NCBI GenBank assembly: GCA_030180135.1
Contig: CM058237.1
Coordinates: 102,349,489-102,413,488 of the forward strand
Direction of reading: 5' to 3'
Source of the DNA: Orychophragmus violaceus
Lineage: Eukaryota > Streptophyta > Magnoliopsida > Brassicales > Brassicaceae
DNA: 64,000 nt
The notes under the pieces were generated by a model that did no database searches, was not told where the DNA came from, and saw only the letters and a list, made by a program, of their open reading frames with translations. Both the position numbers and the translations under genes were made by a program. Positions 22,743-33,170 of the stretch are shown here, one piece after another (within the stretch, counting starts at the first letter, position 1; each line of letters opens with the position of its first letter).

Positions 22743-23905
22743 AGCGGAGAACAAAGAAAGGAAAAGGTTTAGTTATGATGTTCAAGAAATGAGAAAACTC
22801 GCATTATATTCAAACAATGTTTCCTCAGATGAATATAATGATCCAAGACCCATACTTCACTAAACTTGAGTGAGCCACTGGCTATCACCCAAATTTAGCT
22901 ATCTAGGTAAGCAACAACTTTGCTAGTTATATCCAATATAACTCTTGGTTGTGGATTTACATCTCATGCCCAATCCACCTGATGTCTCTGAGCCCAAAAC
23001 GATTTTGATGGCCCAGTCAAGTAAACCAATATCTTCAGTCAAGTAATTGTTGATGCCTTGCACAGCAAGCCCATCAACACGACCACTTCCTGCCTTACTC
23101 ATGTAATTGTTGATACCTTGCACTGCAAGCCTATCGTACAATGAAATGAGTCTTGACAGTTGACAAGATTGGAAAGACATCAAGGATTACTTGATATTTT
23201 GATTGAGGAACGGAATCATTTAAAACGTTCAGTTTTATTATGTTTTAATTCTTATAATTAATTGATTTATCTTGCTTCGGTTCTGTGATTTCAGGTTCAA
23301 TAACCTAATCATCAAATCTGATGTCGACCGACACTACTATAGTGTCGATCGATGCAGGATAACCAAAAGCAATCCACGATAACCGATCAATCCAATTGAT
23401 CCGGTTTTGAATACCGGTCAGCGTCGATCAATGCTACATTAGCATCGGTCGATGCCAACCTAATCAAACCAATCGCAATTAAACTATTCACAGTGTTCGA
23501 CCATTATTAACCAAGCTCGATAACCGGTCCAATCCAATTGAACCGATTCATCAATCTCGCGAGGTTTGTGTCGACCGACGCAACATTTGTGTCGATCGAC
23601 ACTAGGCGAAAACTAAGTTTTATTCGGGTTTTCGCCCTGTGTCGATCGATGCCGGATTGGCATCGATCGACACCATGCGAAAAACCCTAAAATTTTATTC
23701 GGGTTTTCGCCCTGTATCGATCGATGCCGGATTGGCATCGATCGACACCATGCGAAAAAGCCCTAAAATGTTTTCGAACAGAACCTTAAACTAGGTTTTC
23801 ATGAAAACGAATTTTAGCAAGTTTGTATCAACCATACACAGATTCAGATTCAACTAATCTAATCAATATGCTACAGATTCAATGGAAACCTGGCTCTGAT
23901 ACCAC
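22743..23905 (-). other. Copia D leader with foldback and palindrome modules
   Basis: A non-coding leader with PBS complement at 23892-23904. Near gag it carries roughly 60-bp repeats (23036-23145) sharing ATTGTTGAT and TGCAAGCC. From 23320 to 23770 it has five palindrome pairs spaced exactly 21 bp (core starts 23324/23345, 23424/23445, 23571/23592, 23642/23663, 23717/23738). The last two lie in a 75-bp tandem duplication in which each copy forms a long hairpin. Confidence 0.8.
23626..23770. repeat. 75-bp tandem duplication, each copy a long hairpin
   Basis: Two copies start at 23626 and 23701. In the first, arms GTGTCGATCGATGCC (23639-23653) and GGCATCGATCGACAC (23659-23673) are perfect complements around a 5-base loop. 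The stem extends outward with GGGTTTTCGC (23626-23635) against GCGAAAAACCC (23677-23687). The second copy has one change in the left arm. Confidence 0.9.
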
Positions 23906-24588
23906 TGAAGGAATTTCTAGCAGTTCTAATCAGGATTAGCAACCCTAGTCTGAATTCTGAGCCTAGGATCTAAGGTTCAAGTAATTGAATCTATGGGATC
24001 TCAGATTTACCTGATGATTAGCAGCGGAAGGTTTGCAGATAATCGAGATCACGAAGCACCTCAAACGCTGTGCCTCTACTGGTATCCACACGCACACAAA
24101 CGGGACATGAGGGATGCTAGTGCCTGTAAGAGATCTAATCTCTAGAGAGGTTTCTATCTCGTTCTGGTGGCTGTGAAATTAGGTTAGAAATCAGTTTAGG
24201 TCGACCATATATCTTATATATGTCGACTTAAACCATAACGGAATTAACCAACGATTAAACCGAATTAATCTGATTAATCCGCGAGTTGCATCGATCGATG
24301 CACTATCTGCATCGATCGACACTGCCCCAGAATATTGATATCGAATGCATATCAAATATGCATTCACTGGATCATTACATTAATGATCAACCTCGTCTTT
24401 AACGCCCAGTTTGCTTTAGGTGTGTGACCCTGTAGGATCATATAACACTAGCAATGAGTTCTCAACTCATTGATCATAAGTGGCTTCTAGCAAAGCGTTA
24501 TGACTACCTAGTGTTATGTGATTGTCTCATCTCGACAATACGACTTTCACTTAGAGTAAGTACAATAGATTTCAGGACATTCCCAACA
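23906..24588 (-). repeat. Copia D 5' LTR
   Basis: 683 bp; on the minus strand it runs from TGTTGGGAATGTCC (24588) to CCTTCA (23906). Palindrome cores at 24291-24298 and 24312-24319 are 21 bp apart, and a TATATAAG box on the minus strand (24213-24220) lies about 70 bp downstream of them in the sense of transcription. The flank GTTCT (24589-24593) is the likely TSD; its partner is outside the window. Confidence 0.93.
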
Positions 24589-25790
24589 GTTCTATCTTCA
24601 TGCGATGCATCTCTCGTGGTACCTCGAGGAAGATCAACCCGAGATTGGAGAAGGAACCGGCGATGTGTACACCGTCGGAACTTTGGATGCATGGAATCAA
24701 GGAGATTACATGACGAAAGGATGGACTCTTGGCCGTCTTGTGGAGCCCCTGTATGCAATCTATTGCGAACAAAAGACCGCCACATCCTTGTGGGCTGCTT
24801 TGGTAAAGAAGTACAAGGTCGAGGATGCTGGATGCCAAAGGCACGCAACGGCAAAGTTCTTGGAGTTCCAGATGGTGGACGACAAACCCATCATGGAACA
24901 AGTGGAGGCTTTCCAGCGAATCTGTCAGGAAGTTGCTACGGAGGGAATGTCCATCGATGAGATTTTCACGGTGAACAGTTTCATCGAGAAGCTTCCTCTA
25001 AGCTGGCTGACTTTTAAGAACTACCTCAAGCATAAGAGGAAGGCTATCACATTGGAGGACTTGATCCAAAGGCTGAACACGGAGGATCGGAACCGTCAAG
25101 CAAATGGAGTTCCAGTCCGTGAACACAGTGTGAATGTGGCTACCCACAACAAGGAGAAAGGAAATGTGGACAAGGGAAAGGGCAAGGCAAGTGTTAAGTC
25201 GCCCTTGAAGCCTAATGGGAAGAACTTCAAGAAGAATGGATCTTCGTCCGCCCCTGCCCCCTCTGAGGACAAGAAGAAGTTCTTCAAAGGCAAATGCCAC
25301 GCTTGTGGAAAGATTGGTCACTAGTCTAGTGAGTGTCGCTCCAAGGATAAAGCGGCAAAGTATCATGGAAATCTGACCGAGGAGGACCTTTGTGCTGTGG
25401 TAACAGAGGTTATCATGGTGGATGAGAAGACCAATGAGTGGTGGTATGATACTGGTGCCACAACTCACATCTGCAATGATAAGTCCATGTTCAGTACCTA
25501 TCAGAAGAACAAGTCTGAGGAGGCACTCTTCATGGGAAACAAGGCTGTCTCCAAGATCGAAGGAAAGCGTTCGGTGGTGTTAATGATGACCTCAGGACAG
25601 GAGATCACATTGAAGAACGTGAAACATGTGAAAGACATGCGGAAGAATCTGATTTCTGGTACGCTGTAGAGCAAGGCCGCTTTCTCGGTGATTTTCGAGG
25701 CTGATACCCTCACCCTCAAGAAGTGGGGCATGTATCTGGGAAGAGGATTCGTGAAGAATGGACCGGTCAAGATGTGTGTCATGGCTGTCC
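24589..25790 (+). pseudogene. Copia E gag and protease, decayed
   Basis: Remains of a different copia family (E) interrupted on its left by D. The frame from 24605 reads gag of the UBN2 type and reaches a zinc knuckle that begins CHACGKIGH. A TAG at 25322 then stands where a tryptophan is expected. The same frame continues with SSECRSK and the protease signature DTGATTHIC (about 25450). Another TAG follows at about 25668. Both stops fit C-to-T or G-to-A changes. The gag N-terminus and 5' LTR lie beyond D, left of the window. Confidence 0.88.
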
Positions 25791-26040
25791 TCAGGAAATA
25801 AGAAGCAAGTACCTCCAAGAACAAGAATAAGATTGTTGATGCTAAGAATAATGTTGCAAATGTTTCCACTGTTGTAACCGATTCTGAGCAGAGAGATGAA
25901 AGTGTAAAGATAAGTCTAATCCTAAGCGGACACGTGAGCAGAGAGATGAAAGTGAAGCTAGTACTTCGGGTACTTCAGCTCCTGAAGTCGTACAAGATGA
26001 ACCTAGACGCAACAAGAGAGCTCGTAAGAAAAAAGACTTT
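25791..26040 (+). other. Copia E junction where integrase is missing
   Basis: Between the protease and RT only about 250 bp remain, where a complete copia element has more than 1 kb of integrase. No HHCC or DDE motif can be read. A direct repeat, GAGCAGAGAGATGAAAGTG, occurs at about 25886 and 25936, beside the presumed deletion. Confidence 0.7.
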
Positions 26041-26052
26041 GGCGAGGATTTC

Positions 26053-27618
26053 ATGATGGTCTTTCTTTTAGAGAATGAACAAAAGACGTTCACAGAAGCC
26101 ATGACTACACCTAACACACCTTTTTGGAAGAAAGCCGTTAATAGTGAGATTGATTCTATTATGCAGAATCAAAATTGGGAGATAACTGATCTACCTCAAC
26201 GGTTTAAACCATTAGGGTGTAAATGGATTTTCAAAACCAAGTTGAAAACCGATGGCTCGGTAGATAAGTACAAGGCTAGGCTTGTGGTTCAAGGATTTCG
26301 CCAAAAAGAAGGTTTGGATTTCTTTGACACCTATTCTCCGGTAACGAGAATAACCTCAATAAGAATGCTGATCGGCATAGCAGCATTAAGAGACCTAGAA
26401 ATCCATCAAATGGATGTTAAACCAGCTTTTCTAAATGGAGAATTAGAAGAGGAGTATTATATGAAGCAACCCGAAGGGTTTGTTGTCCCTGGACAAGAAC
26501 AAAATGTATGTAGACTTGTGAAGTCATTGTATGGACTTAAGCAAGCTCCAAAACAATGGCACAAAAAGTTTGACAACGTAATGATGTCGAACGGTTTCAG
26601 CATAAACGAGTGTGATAAGTGTATCTATATAAAAAGCACTCCACATGGATATGTCTTGCTATGTTTATACGTAGATGACATGCTTATCATTGGTAGTACC
26701 AAAGATATGATCAATCAGACTAAGAACATGCTTAGCTAGAGATTTGATATGAAAGATATGGGACTTGCGGATGTAGTTTTAAGGATTAAGATCATTAAAA
26801 CTACTGTAGGTATAACCTTATCCCAAGCACATTATGCTGAAAATATACTTGAGAGGTTTAAGGCCTACTCAAAAGGGACAGCAAAAACTCATGTTGATAC
26901 TCAACTTCACTTGAAGAAAAATTCAGGTGAAGCAGTTTCACAATTGGAGTACGCAAGGGTGATCGGGAGTCTGATGTATTTAACAAATTGTACTAGACCC
27001 GATTTAGCGCACGCAGCAAATGTACTAAGTAACTATACCAGTAATCCAAGACATAAACATTGGAAAGGTATAACTAGAGTATTGAATTACTTACGTCATA
27101 CCAAAAACTATGGTCTGCACTATGGTAAAGAGCCGGCTATTTTGGAGGGATATAGCGATGAAAATTGGATATCTGACTCTCAAAACTCAAAATCCACAAG
27201 TGAATACATCTTTACACTTGCGGGTGCAGCAATGTCCTGGAGATCTTCCAAGCAAACAATTCAAGCCTGATCCACGATGGAGTCAGAGCTAGTAGCTCTA
27301 GACACAGCGGCAGCTGAAGCAGAATGGCTTCAAAACTGGCTGGAAGATATTCCAGAATGGGATAAACTAGTGTCCGCTATTCGTATGCATTGTGATAGTC
27401 AATCTGCGATATTGCGGTCAAAGAGTACCTTGTATAATGGTAAGAACCGTCACATTAGGAGACGTCATAAATCCATTAGGAACTTTATAACCACTGGTAT
27501 AATCCATGTAGATTATATCAGAACAAATGACAATTTAGCGGATCCTTTTACGAAAGGGTTTCCGCGAGATAAAGTTCTAAAATCATCAAGAGGAATGGGT
27601 TTGAAGCCTATGAATTAA
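26053..27618 (+). pseudogene. Copia E reverse transcriptase and RNase H, decayed
   Basis: Starts within the RT leader region and reads KWIFKTKLKTDG, KARLVVQGFRQKEG, QMDVKPAFLNGELEE, LYGLKQAPKQW and LYVDDMLIIG. An in-frame TAG follows at 26737-26739. RNase H then follows (RPDLAHA, SDENW, SWRSSKQ). A TGA at 27268-27270 stands where arginine (CGA) is usual, then STMESELVALD, HCDSQSAI, IRRRHKSIRNFI and the C-terminal DPFTKGFPRDKV. The order and motifs are plain Ty1/copia. The stops and the lost integrase make it non-functional. Confidence 0.9.
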
Positions 27619-28262
27619 GAGGAAATTTGATGGAAACCCTACTTACGTGACTGGAGATCTCAAGATGTAGGTTCAAAGGGAAAACTAATTCAAATGAAAT
27701 CGAGCATTGCAAGACTTATGTCTTTACTCAGTTCTTTGAATGATGAATAGTGCTACCTGTATGAGAATAAGGATAAGAATTGGCTTTTAATGATTCCATA
27801 GTTTCACAATAGTAGAGTATGAAAAGAAACTAATGGCAGATCACCTAGTGAGTGTGAAATGGGGCCGTTTTTAGGAGAATGAAAGATAGGCTATATTCTC
27901 CAAGTTCACTCATGAAACCAGGAATGTTCAAGGCCAAAATGAACAAAAACAGAGAACAAAGTTCTACGAGAAAATGTCGCTGCGCGATACCTGTTGTCTC
28001 GGTTTACATAAAACTCCGGTTGGTTCAAGACATCATGTTCACCTCCCGGCCAGTAAACCCGACATATATTAAAAATGATTGGTTCAAAGCTGAAAATGCT
28101 ACCTATCAGACACAATTACATTTTCGCATATACTCTCGAAAGTCTGTCTAGTCTAGTCAAGTCAGTGTCTAGTATAGTCAAGTAAAGTCAATGTCTAGTA
28201 TAGGTCTTTCGAGTCTGTCGAGTCTTCATATGTTTAGAGTAATTTCTATTCATGTGGGGGAT
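27619..28262 (+). other. Copia E 3' UTR and polypurine tract
   Basis: Non-coding; near its end are short repeats of GTCTAGTATAGTCAAGT type (28140-28230). The polypurine tract GTGGGGGAT (28254-28262) directly precedes the LTR. No gene seen. Confidence 0.8.
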
Positions 28263-29149
28263 TGTTGGAACATAATTTTACAAGTAATAAAGCTTCATAA
28301 TTTTACAAGTAATAAAGCTTTGGTCTTTACAAAATATGTTTGTGTGAATGAGAAATAATTTGGGCCATGGGCTCATATAAGCCATAAGTTGTTGGCATAT
28401 TTTATTGAGGAATGAAGTGTATAAAATGTCCCACATTGCTTAGATGGGAAATTTATCACTAGTATATATAAGGACATTTTCATGTTATTGTTCAAATGGC
28501 TTGGGCTACACTATGGAGTGTGAGAGAGAGAGGTTGGAAAGACCACACGCGCGCGCCGCCGTGCCGAGTCGGGCTTGGGCTTGGGTCTTGGGTCTTGGTA
28601 ATAGGCCCTCCGCGCGCGTATTATTTTTTGGGAAAAGTTTTGTTAAACCAAACTAAATTGGTTAGTTGGTTTAATCGAATTTGTTGGTTATGTGGTTTAA
28701 TCAATTTGGCTTAAATGTGTCGAATGGTTTAACTATGCGTTTGGTTTAATAATTCGAATGGATAAAAGTATATTCGAATCATTCACCTTCGCCTGAGTCT
28801 TGCGCTCGCCCTCCTCCCGTTACGCGCACGTGCACCAGCATCCCACGATCTCGGCTCCACTCGTTTTCAAACGAGATCTCACGCTCACTTCCTCTATAAA
28901 ACCGAGCTCAAGCTCGTGTTCACATTTACGTTTTGATAAGCAGTTATCATAAGTTCACATACAAACAAAAGTAAAGATCTGTTCCTTCATCTCTTTCTTT
29001 TATAAGTCTCGAGAGTATACGTAGTGCTTTCGTTCGTTGAGAACGTTTACGAGTGATAGCATAAACGTTTCGATATCGGTTTTATCCTGGGATTCGATTA
29101 TTACGACAGAACCGCCTCACTGCAGGTGATAATTCGAGTTAAGGTAACA
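28263..29149 (+). repeat. Copia E 3' LTR
   Basis: Begins TGTTGGAACAT after the polypurine tract. A 25-bp tandem duplication lies at 28271-28295 and 28296-28320. The right end is placed at GGTAACA (29149) because it matches the TGTT start in inverted form. The flanking BSK homology could be read a few bases further left, so the end is uncertain by about 10 bp. Confidence 0.8.
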
Positions 29150-30680
29150 AAGGCTACGCCGTGCACATACTGTTGGAGAGATCATTCCTCCATCAACGAA
29201 CTGTGGAAATTTTGAAGACATCATCAAGGCTTAATGCTCTCTGTGTTCTTATAAGTGTGAGTGATAAGGTGCAAAAACCTACCTGCGTGTAACATTCATT
29301 GGCCTCTCTAGTCTTTTTGCCTGAAAGCCATATCCCTTCTTCTTCGAGTTCAGAGGCTCTTGCACCTGGTCTTTCCACATGTGAAACGACAGCTGCAATG
29401 CCAAAAAATTGTACCACACCACCATTAACAACCAAGCAAACCCGTAGACACTATATCTATACAAATATTTCGGACAACATCAGCTATCACCGGAGACAAA
29501 GATACCTCATTGGTGACACCCTCGTCGTCTTTGTATCCAAGTTTATCCAAGATCTCAAGCATTGCAGTCAGATCTCTTCTTGAACAAGCCTCACCAAGAG
29601 GGGACAGAGGAGAGTGGGGCAGACCCATTAGAACATGGGATGGGACCTGCAATGTTCAACATAGGGAAACAATTTCTGAGTCAACAAATGGAGAATTGGT
29701 GCTTGGTTTTATGAATGGCTTAATATATGAAATGAAACCTCTATGTCTTTCTGAAGAGGTGTCAAGGCAGTGACCAAAAAATTCGGGTTAGGTCTCTCAC
29801 GAGCTTCGTACTGCAGACAACGAGAGGCCAGGCGTACTAGCTTTGTGCCCTCGCTGTCAGAGAATTGCCCATCTAGGCAAGAATCAGTTAGCGTCTAGAG
29901 ATTTCTGTCTCTGATCAGTTCAAGGGCCTACATAGAACAGATTGAAAGAATCAATCTTCGCATCCATATGTAAACAAACAAACTTATTTTAGGCTAAAAT
30001 ACTCACATGGCTAGGAGGTGTATGTTTTCCGCTGAGTAGATCAAGCAGAAGAGTGCCAAAGCTGTATATCACACTCTCTGAGTAATTCTCACACAAAAAC
30101 AGAAGGTGAAACTTAATCTCATCCATATCAATATTGGTTTTATAAAATTTAATGATGTACCAGTTCGTAGATATTCAAGAGCGGTAAAACCAAGATTTGT
30201 GCTGTAACTTTTTCCATCCCGACTATTCTTCATCAATCCAAAAGTAGAAAGTCTTGGATTGCATTCCTTCAAAAGGCGTCAGAGAATGAAGGAATAAGAC
30301 AGTTTTCCCAGAAGAGCTATAATTGATTATATAGTCACTAATCATACCTCATAAAATAAAACCCGGTAGGCATTGAGGTCGTGATAAAGAATTCGGCCTT
30401 TGTTGGTGCAGTATTCAAGCGCTTGTGCTAGATATAAAACAATTCGTAGCCTCATAGTCCATTTCATAGGTTGCGTTTCCCTTGGTTGCATAAAAACCAC
30501 ACTTAGACATTTAAACAAGATTATAAAGGGAAAACATGAGTCTTACAATGGAAAAGGTGTTTGGCTAGCGTTTCATTGGGCATATATTCTGCCACAAGCA
30601 ACCTCTCGTCACCTTCGCAGCAACAACCGAGTAAATTAGCCATTCTCTCACTCCGCAGCTGGCTAACCGACCTCGCTTCC
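29150..30680 (-). pseudogene. BR-SIGNALING KINASE (BSK) family pseudogene, internal exons
   Basis: Minus-strand remains of a plant BSK gene (membrane-anchored receptor-like cytoplasmic pseudokinase with C-terminal TPR repeats, acting in brassinosteroid signalling). Eight exon pieces can be read: about 30546-30680 (LGCCCEGDERLLVAEYMPNE), 30348-30481 (LAQALEYCTNKGR), 30161-30266 (NPRLSTFGLMKNSRDGKSY), 30007-30090, 29739-29927, 29506-29646 (HVLMGLPHSPLSPLGEACS), 29283-29392 and 29150-29200 (FVDGGMISPTV). Most exon ends have GT/AG sites. Lesions: stop TAG at 29895-29897; a 1-base loss at about 30080; a frameshift near 29320; an AA instead of AG acceptor before 30481. Exon N-terminal and C-terminal parts are separated off by elements F and E. 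Confidence 0.9.
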
Positions 30681-31615
30681 TGATATATCATGGTTTTTAC
30701 CGGTTTTAGACCATGATATAAGTATGTTTTAGAGTCTTTTGGTGTTTTTTTAGAGTCTTTTACAGGTGTTATTAGGTGCTAGCACGTTTGGAGCGAAATT
30801 GGAGTTATTGGAGCTTTTTGGAGCATTTTGGTGCTTTTATCCGAGAGATAGAGCTCACTGTCCGAAACAGAGTAATGCATCGATCGACACACTATGTGCA
30901 TCGATCGACACACTATGTGCATCGATCGACACACGAGCGAGATGGGCCAAACTCGGCGGTTTATGAAGAATGAAGAAATTATAATTGTGCCCAGAAGTTC
31001 CTGATAATTACAAAGAAGCCCCAAGACGTGATTAGCTTATATAATTAGGTTCTTACATCAGTTTTGAGATACGCTTTCATACTTAGAGCATAGAGTTTTT
31101 AGAGCTTGGGGCTGATCTGATTCCTGTACTGCTTTCTGCTTTTTGGAGAAGATTTCGAACCCCTTTACTTTTATATTCTCTTTTATGCAATCTATTATTT
31201 CATTGATTATGTTTTTATATTCCATGTCTGAGTAAATTCGTAGTTAGGTTTTGGGATTCTCATTAAGGATTTTATGACTTGCTAGATTTAATTAATTCAG
31301 TTAAGGATTCATATCATAATTGTTTTTCGATCTAAAATGTGCTTAACACTAGTTTCTAACCTGATCACTTAGAATCTAGATCTTAGGTTGTTAAGTTGAC
31401 ACGAAAGTGTGGTTTAGAATCTGAACTATTTAGGTTGAACAATTGAATTACTCGCAAAGAAATTTGGTTTAATTGAATTGTGAACATATCAAACTTAATC
31501 TTAAAGCTAGTTTAATCTGTTAAGAATTACAAAGAAATTTGGATTTCTGCAATTAGGCTTAGAGAATTCTCACAACGAAAGTTGGTTAATTCTATATATG
31601 TGTTTGAGTTCTAGA
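30681..31615 (+). repeat. Athila F, first LTR, left part
   Basis: Starts TGATATATCATGG right after BSK exon sequence (flank CTTCC). It is interrupted at 31616 by copia G and continues at 45978. Three palindrome cores at 30880, 30901 and 30922 make a 21-bp tandem. A TATATAA box is at 31038-31044. Confidence 0.9.
31611..31615. repeat. Target-site duplication CTAGA, left copy (element G)
   Basis: Pairs with 45973-45977. The second Athila LTR has the uninterrupted version at about 47171. Confidence 0.93.
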
Positions 31616-32334
31616 TAATAGGAACTTTGGCCATTCTAACATCAGTTTGAATCCTATCAAGTTCCTTATGCCTAGGATCTAGGGTTTATTTAATTGAATC
31701 ATCAGGAATGATCTCGTGTTTACCTGGAGATTTGCAGCGGAATGATGAACAGGTAATTGAGATCAAGAGCGCCTCAGATGATGCGCCTCTACTGCAGTCC
31801 ACACGCACACAAGCTGGAATCCGCCGGGATGCTAGTGCCGGGAATCGGATCTCCTGGGAATCCCTGTGTGTTTGAGAGGTGGCTGCGTATTTCTGTCAAG
31901 AAAAATCTCTAATCTCAAAGTCGTGCCTCATATTCTATATATAGGCCTTTGAGTCGACCTAATTACCCAGTAATTAAACCGGGTCAATTTAAGTCATTAA
32001 ACCGAAATATCAATTTCGGTCTGTGCCTTGTGTCGATCGACACACATCAATGGTGTCGATCGACACACCTCTTAAAACTCGAATTCAATGTGTATCCAAT
32101 ACACATTGACCAGACCATATGCCAATGATCAATCCCATACAAAGTGCATCCAGCTTGCTTAGGTGTGTGACCCTGTAGGTCCACATAATACTAGCAATGA
32201 GTTACAACTCATTTGTCATAAGCGGCTTCTAACAAAATATTATGACCACCTAGTATCACATGGATTGTCCGATCTCGACAATAAAACTATCATGCAGAGT
32301 AAGTACAATATGATTTCAGGACATAATCCCAACA
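31616..32334 (-). repeat. Copia G 3' LTR
   Basis: 719 bp. On the minus strand it starts TGTTGGGATTATG and ends CCTATTA, so its termini are TG...TA rather than TG...CA. Palindromes TCGATCGA at 32033 and 32056 are 23 bp apart. It differs from 45255-45972 at roughly 2% of positions. Confidence 0.92.
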
Positions 32335-33170
32335 ATCTCCCACTTGTACTGGAATCATCTATTCCCATAATCCTTTTATCGCTATATCTCGATATGGCAT
32401 AAGGCAAGAAACTGTGTCATCCTTATTATAGCCAACATCATGTTCATCGAACTCCTGATCTATACTGATAAAACAAACGACTGACAATCACCTCGTTTGA
32501 GCACGGCCATGCATTTTCTCAGTATCAAATCTTCGATGGGCCCTGAGATATTTATCTCCTGTTATATAGGAGGGACAAATCTCTTCTTGTTCCATCCCTG
32601 TTTCTACACACACTTCATGATATGCCTAAGCAATGCCTTTATAGCCGCCAGTTACGGAACGACGTTTGACAAGGTCAAAGCGCACCAATTCACATGCTAG
32701 AAAGCATGATGAACTCAGGTCTAAGGACTATACTCTATAGTCGTAATGAGAACCTCTCATGACACTGATATAACTATCCTGTAGAGTTCTCATTAGCGGG
32801 TCATGTCCGATCATATGTTCACCAACATATATCTATGTGATTGACGTTGATACTCATATCAATGACTCCATGAAACTTAGTCATACGTCACCTCACATAC
32901 TAGTCTTAACGGTTGTTAGTGTCCCACTTTAACAACCTACGACCAGGGACAAACATAATTTTATGTCATCTTTCATTTATAGGGTTTCATGATCAAGTAC
33001 TCAACTTGATGACCTATAAAATGAACATAAAATACTTTGGGACCATTATTTAATTATCCAATAATCAAATAATGCTGATGTCAGTTTTTCATAAACATGA
33101 CCATAGCATGTCTATGTGAACATCATAACTAACATAACTCCCACTAGAATCAAGACCACGTCTTCAGATA
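32335..33170 (-). other. Copia G 3' UTR and polypurine tract
   Basis: Polypurine tract complement at 32335-32345. The rest is a diverged version of the 3' UTR block seen in A and B. No gene seen. Confidence 0.75.

Noticed and set aside
22923..23183. 86-codon minus-strand frame with repeated LAVQGINNY
   Set aside because: The repeat reflects a roughly 60-bp duplication in the D leader, also seen out of frame in the G leader; there is no evidence of coding.
24454..24960. 168-codon frame overlapping the D LTR and E gag
   Set aside because: It crosses the D/E junction and runs in a different frame from the recognisable gag of E.
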